A DNA stretch of 64,000 nt from Shewanella colwelliana ATCC 39565 (GTDB lineage: Bacteria > Pseudomonadota > Gammaproteobacteria > Enterobacterales > Shewanellaceae): the NCBI RefSeq assembly GCF_000518705.1, contig NZ_JAEC01000029.1, positions 1-64,000 on the forward strand, in the 5' to 3' direction. Position numbers and translations under genes: made by a program. A model generated the notes under the pieces. It ran no database searches. It was not told the origin of the DNA and saw only the letters and a list, made by a program, of their open reading frames with translations. Below are positions 62,115 through 64,000 of this stretch, piece after piece. Position 1 is the stretch's first letter. Every line of letters starts with the position of its first letter.

Positions 62115-63075
62115 CATGCTCCTTGCTGGTTACGTAATGCTTAACGCACCATAGAATGTCATTTATTGAGACGCCAATACCAAACCTATTCGTGTGTGCA
62201 TTGTAGTCGATAAGGCTCTCACCATAGCCATTAAAGTATTGGGCATAGACTCTGAGGTTACCGATAATGGGGTAACTCCAGGTAAGTTCTACCGCACCAT
62301 AATTTGGCTTTTCTAGATTGTTTCGTAGCATCATGCTGAATCTATGTTCATCAAGACCATAAATAGCCATTAACTCAAAATTGCCCATGTAATCTAGGAT
62401 GTCTGGATTGTCATCACCTTTTGGTGAGGTGGGGGTCTCTTTTTCATCTTCAGGGATCCGCCACCATGCCTTTGCCGCAATGGCAAATGGACCATTGTCA
62501 AAAATCATGGTGCCATAGATACGATTCCAACTGCGGGACAGATCACCTGACTGTCCATTGGATTGATGAACGGCACCAACGCCCCATAGCGAGTTGGTTA
62601 AGGGACCAATTTTCCAGTCATTGTTAAACATCATGAAAATCTCTGGTTCATGATTAGTTTCGCGAAAAGGCGATGAGATCTCTTTATTGTAGACCTGCCA
62701 ATAGGACTGGTTGGTGTAGGCAACAAATAGGTGACCATTGTCACCAAAAACGTTATACATCAATGGAAATTTAAAGCTTATCTGGAATTTGGCTTCAAGG
62801 TTATCTACTTGTGCCCCAGTCTCTTCTATCTCTTCTTTGAACGGGTCCATGTTAGGCGTGGTGTTATAGGTCACAGGTAAGATGTAGTTCACCTTATGCG
62901 GCGTTATAACAAAGGGGAGCTCTGCTGTGGCAAGTTCATCACTTACCCGTTCATCGAGAAGTGAGTCGGGTTTACTGGTTTTGGATGAAGCCTTGTTTTC
63001 GGTGGCATGGGTGTTCGTTGATAGGCCGAGAAAGCTGGCTATCACTAGGCCGTAGATGGCGCTCTTTGTCTTCAT
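62086..63075 (-). CDS. pldA: Outer-membrane phospholipase A (PldA) with extended C-terminus
   Basis: A 329-residue OMPLA: signal peptide (about 1-24, LGLSTNTHATE), then a 12-strand barrel. The catalytic His, Ser and Asn are in VHQSNGQSGDLSRSWNRIYG, as in E. coli PldA. E. coli PldA ends at the last strand with NDLF; here the strand (GESLIDYNAHTNRFGIGVSINDIL) is followed by about 20 extra residues (WCVKHYVTSKEHDEIWTSNH) that run into the next gene. The extension looks like loss of a normal stop codon or a frameshift. The enzyme cleaves phospholipids in a damaged outer membrane. Confidence 0.88.
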   Translation of the reverse strand: MKTKSAIYGLVIASFLGLSTNTHATENKASSKTSKPDSLLDERVSDELATAELPFVITPHKVNYILPVTYNTTPNMDPFKEEIEETGAQVDNLEAKFQISFKFPLMYNVFGDNGHLFVAYTNQSYWQVYNKEISSPFRETNHEPEIFMMFNNDWKIGPLTNSLWGVGAVHQSNGQSGDLSRSWNRIYGTMIFDNGPFAIAAKAWWRIPEDEKETPTSPKGDDNPDILDYMGNFELMAIYGLDEHRFSMMLRNNLEKPNYGAVELTWSYPIIGNLRVYAQYFNGYGESLIDYNAHTNRFGIGVSINDILWCVKHYVTSKEHDEIWTSNHY

Positions 63076-63321
63076 CCTTGTGTCCTTTCATTATCTATTT
63101 TAGTGCCGTCACGGTGGCACGGTTTCATCGCTGTAACATCATAGCGCACAACTTTTCTCTATTCACCCAGATTAAATCACTTTCGTTTCACCCAGTTACC
63201 AAGCAGCGTTTGATGTAAATGCTACTAATAACTAAATGGAATATAATCTAACTCCTATCTATTTTTTATGGAATAAGAATGGCGGTATAGTAACCTTACT
63301 AATATTGTGAGAGATGCGAAT

Positions 63322-64000
63322 ATGGAACTACTAACGATACCTGGGCAACAACAGGGCAAAGTTTGGCTGGTGGGAGCTGGACCAGGTGATGTTGAGCTGT
63401 TAACGCTTAAGGCCTATCGCATCCTCAAAAAGGCCGATGTAGTCTTATATGACGCACTGGTTAGTGATGAGATCATGGCGCTTGTACCTCAGGACGCTGA
63501 GAAAATTGCTGTCGGTAAACGTGCTGGTAAACATAGCGCAGCGCAAGATGAGATCAATCAACTACTGGTGACCAAAGCCTTTACCCGTAAAAATGTGGTG
63601 CGCTTAAAAGGTGGAGACCCTTTTATTTTTGGTCGCGGTGGTGAAGAGCTTGAAACCTTGGTAGATGCTGGTGTTGAGTTTGAAGTGATCCCCGGGATCA
63701 CCGCTGCCAGTGGCACCTCTGCTTATGCAGGTATTCCACTCACTCATAGAGATTATGCCCAAGGGGTAAGTTTCATTACCGGTCATTGCAAGTTGGAAAG
63801 CCGTCCTATGGATTGGGCTGGTTACGCGAATAAGCAAAATACCTTGGTTATCTATATGGGCATTCTCAATGCCAATATTATTCAGGCGGGCTTGATGGGC
63901 GCTGGCCGAGCGGCCGATACGCCTGTGGCTATTGTGTCAAAAGCGACAACCGCATCACAACAATGTTTTATTGGAACCCTTGGTGAGTTAGAACAGCTTG
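63322..64000 (+). CDS. cobA: Uroporphyrinogen-III C-methyltransferase CobA, cut by right edge
   Basis: About 226 residues are visible from MELLTIPGQQQGKVWLVGAG; the gene continues past the window. Motifs: VWLVGAGPGDVELLTLKA (AdoMet site), LYDALVSDEIM, VVRLKGGDPFIFGRGGEE and PGITAASGTSAYAGIPLTHR, all typical of SUMT/CobA. It makes precorrin-2 for siroheme, the cofactor of CysI in this window. A cysDN(C) group often follows it in this genus, but that lies outside the window. Confidence 0.93.
   Translation, partial: MELLTIPGQQQGKVWLVGAGPGDVELLTLKAYRILKKADVVLYDALVSDEIMALVPQDAEKIAVGKRAGKHSAAQDEINQLLVTKAFTRKNVVRLKGGDPFIFGRGGEELETLVDAGVEFEVIPGITAASGTSAYAGIPLTHRDYAQGVSFITGHCKLESRPMDWAGYANKQNTLVIYMGILNANIIQAGLMGAGRAADTPVAIVSKATTASQQCFIGTLGELEQL

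Overview
The window looks like a chromosome segment of a marine gammaproteobacterium, most likely Shewanella or a close relative. The reasons are gene content and protein style: RhlE next to a DUF3622 protein, CydDC, a PutA without a DNA-binding domain, YgiM/Pit/DUF47/YgiF, GlnE, quinol-type NorB with NorR, split PntA, CysJIH and DUF3010. This assignment is inference; no ribosomal RNA or tRNA gene was seen.

Layout. 1-3.2 kb is an accessory scrap yard: the 3' part of a Y1 (HUH) transposase gene, an orphan polymorphic-toxin tip with a probable immunity gene, fossils of transposase 5' ends, and short repeats. 3.2-7.0 kb (minus strand) holds a GFA-family enzyme, three small envelope proteins (one SIMPL/DUF541) and the helicase RhlE. 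7.4-11.5 kb (plus) carries DUF3622 and cydDC. 11.6-18.1 kb (minus) carries a small HTH protein, putA, ygiM, a Pit phosphate permease and its DUF47 partner. ygiF (plus, 18.3-19.8) and glnE (plus, 26.9-29.8) flank an opposite-strand block of eight genes (19.8-26.7): a K+ channel, a small hypothetical, DUF2491, PspA/IM30, DUF2170, a membrane spermidine-synthase-like protein, DUF350 and a lipoprotein. 29.9-36.4 kb has a periplasmic binding protein, fetB, zapE, a DUF4892-like/OmpA protein and two hypotheticals. An inactivated ISAs1-type element lies at 36.7-37.9 kb. 38.2-46.5 kb (minus) carries two M16 peptidases, norR, norB and a frameshifted lipid A acyltransferase. 46.7-49.7 kb has a metallopeptidase-like protein, a 260-bp MITE-like repeat, a small hypothetical and a MipA/OmpV protein. 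49.8-52.7 kb is pntAA-pntAB-pntB (minus). 53.0-57.3 kb is cysJIH (plus). The remainder has a hypothetical, DUF3010, a periplasmic peroxiredoxin, an S41-like protein, pldA, and cobA cut by the right edge.

Genes that work together: CysJ, CysI and CysH reduce PAPS and sulfite, and CobA starts the siroheme needed by CysI. NorR with a sigma-54 promoter and three GT-N7-AC sites forms a textbook nitric-oxide switch for NorB. The eight-gene PspA block resembles the yjfI-yjfJ-yjfK-yjfL group of E. coli combined with a polyamine synthase and an ion channel, which suggests a membrane-stress/polyamine system. Two copies of a 13-bp palindrome (GACATAWTATGTC) surround its internal promoter, and a third lies in front of glnE. 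That block and its possible unknown regulator are the most interesting part of the window.
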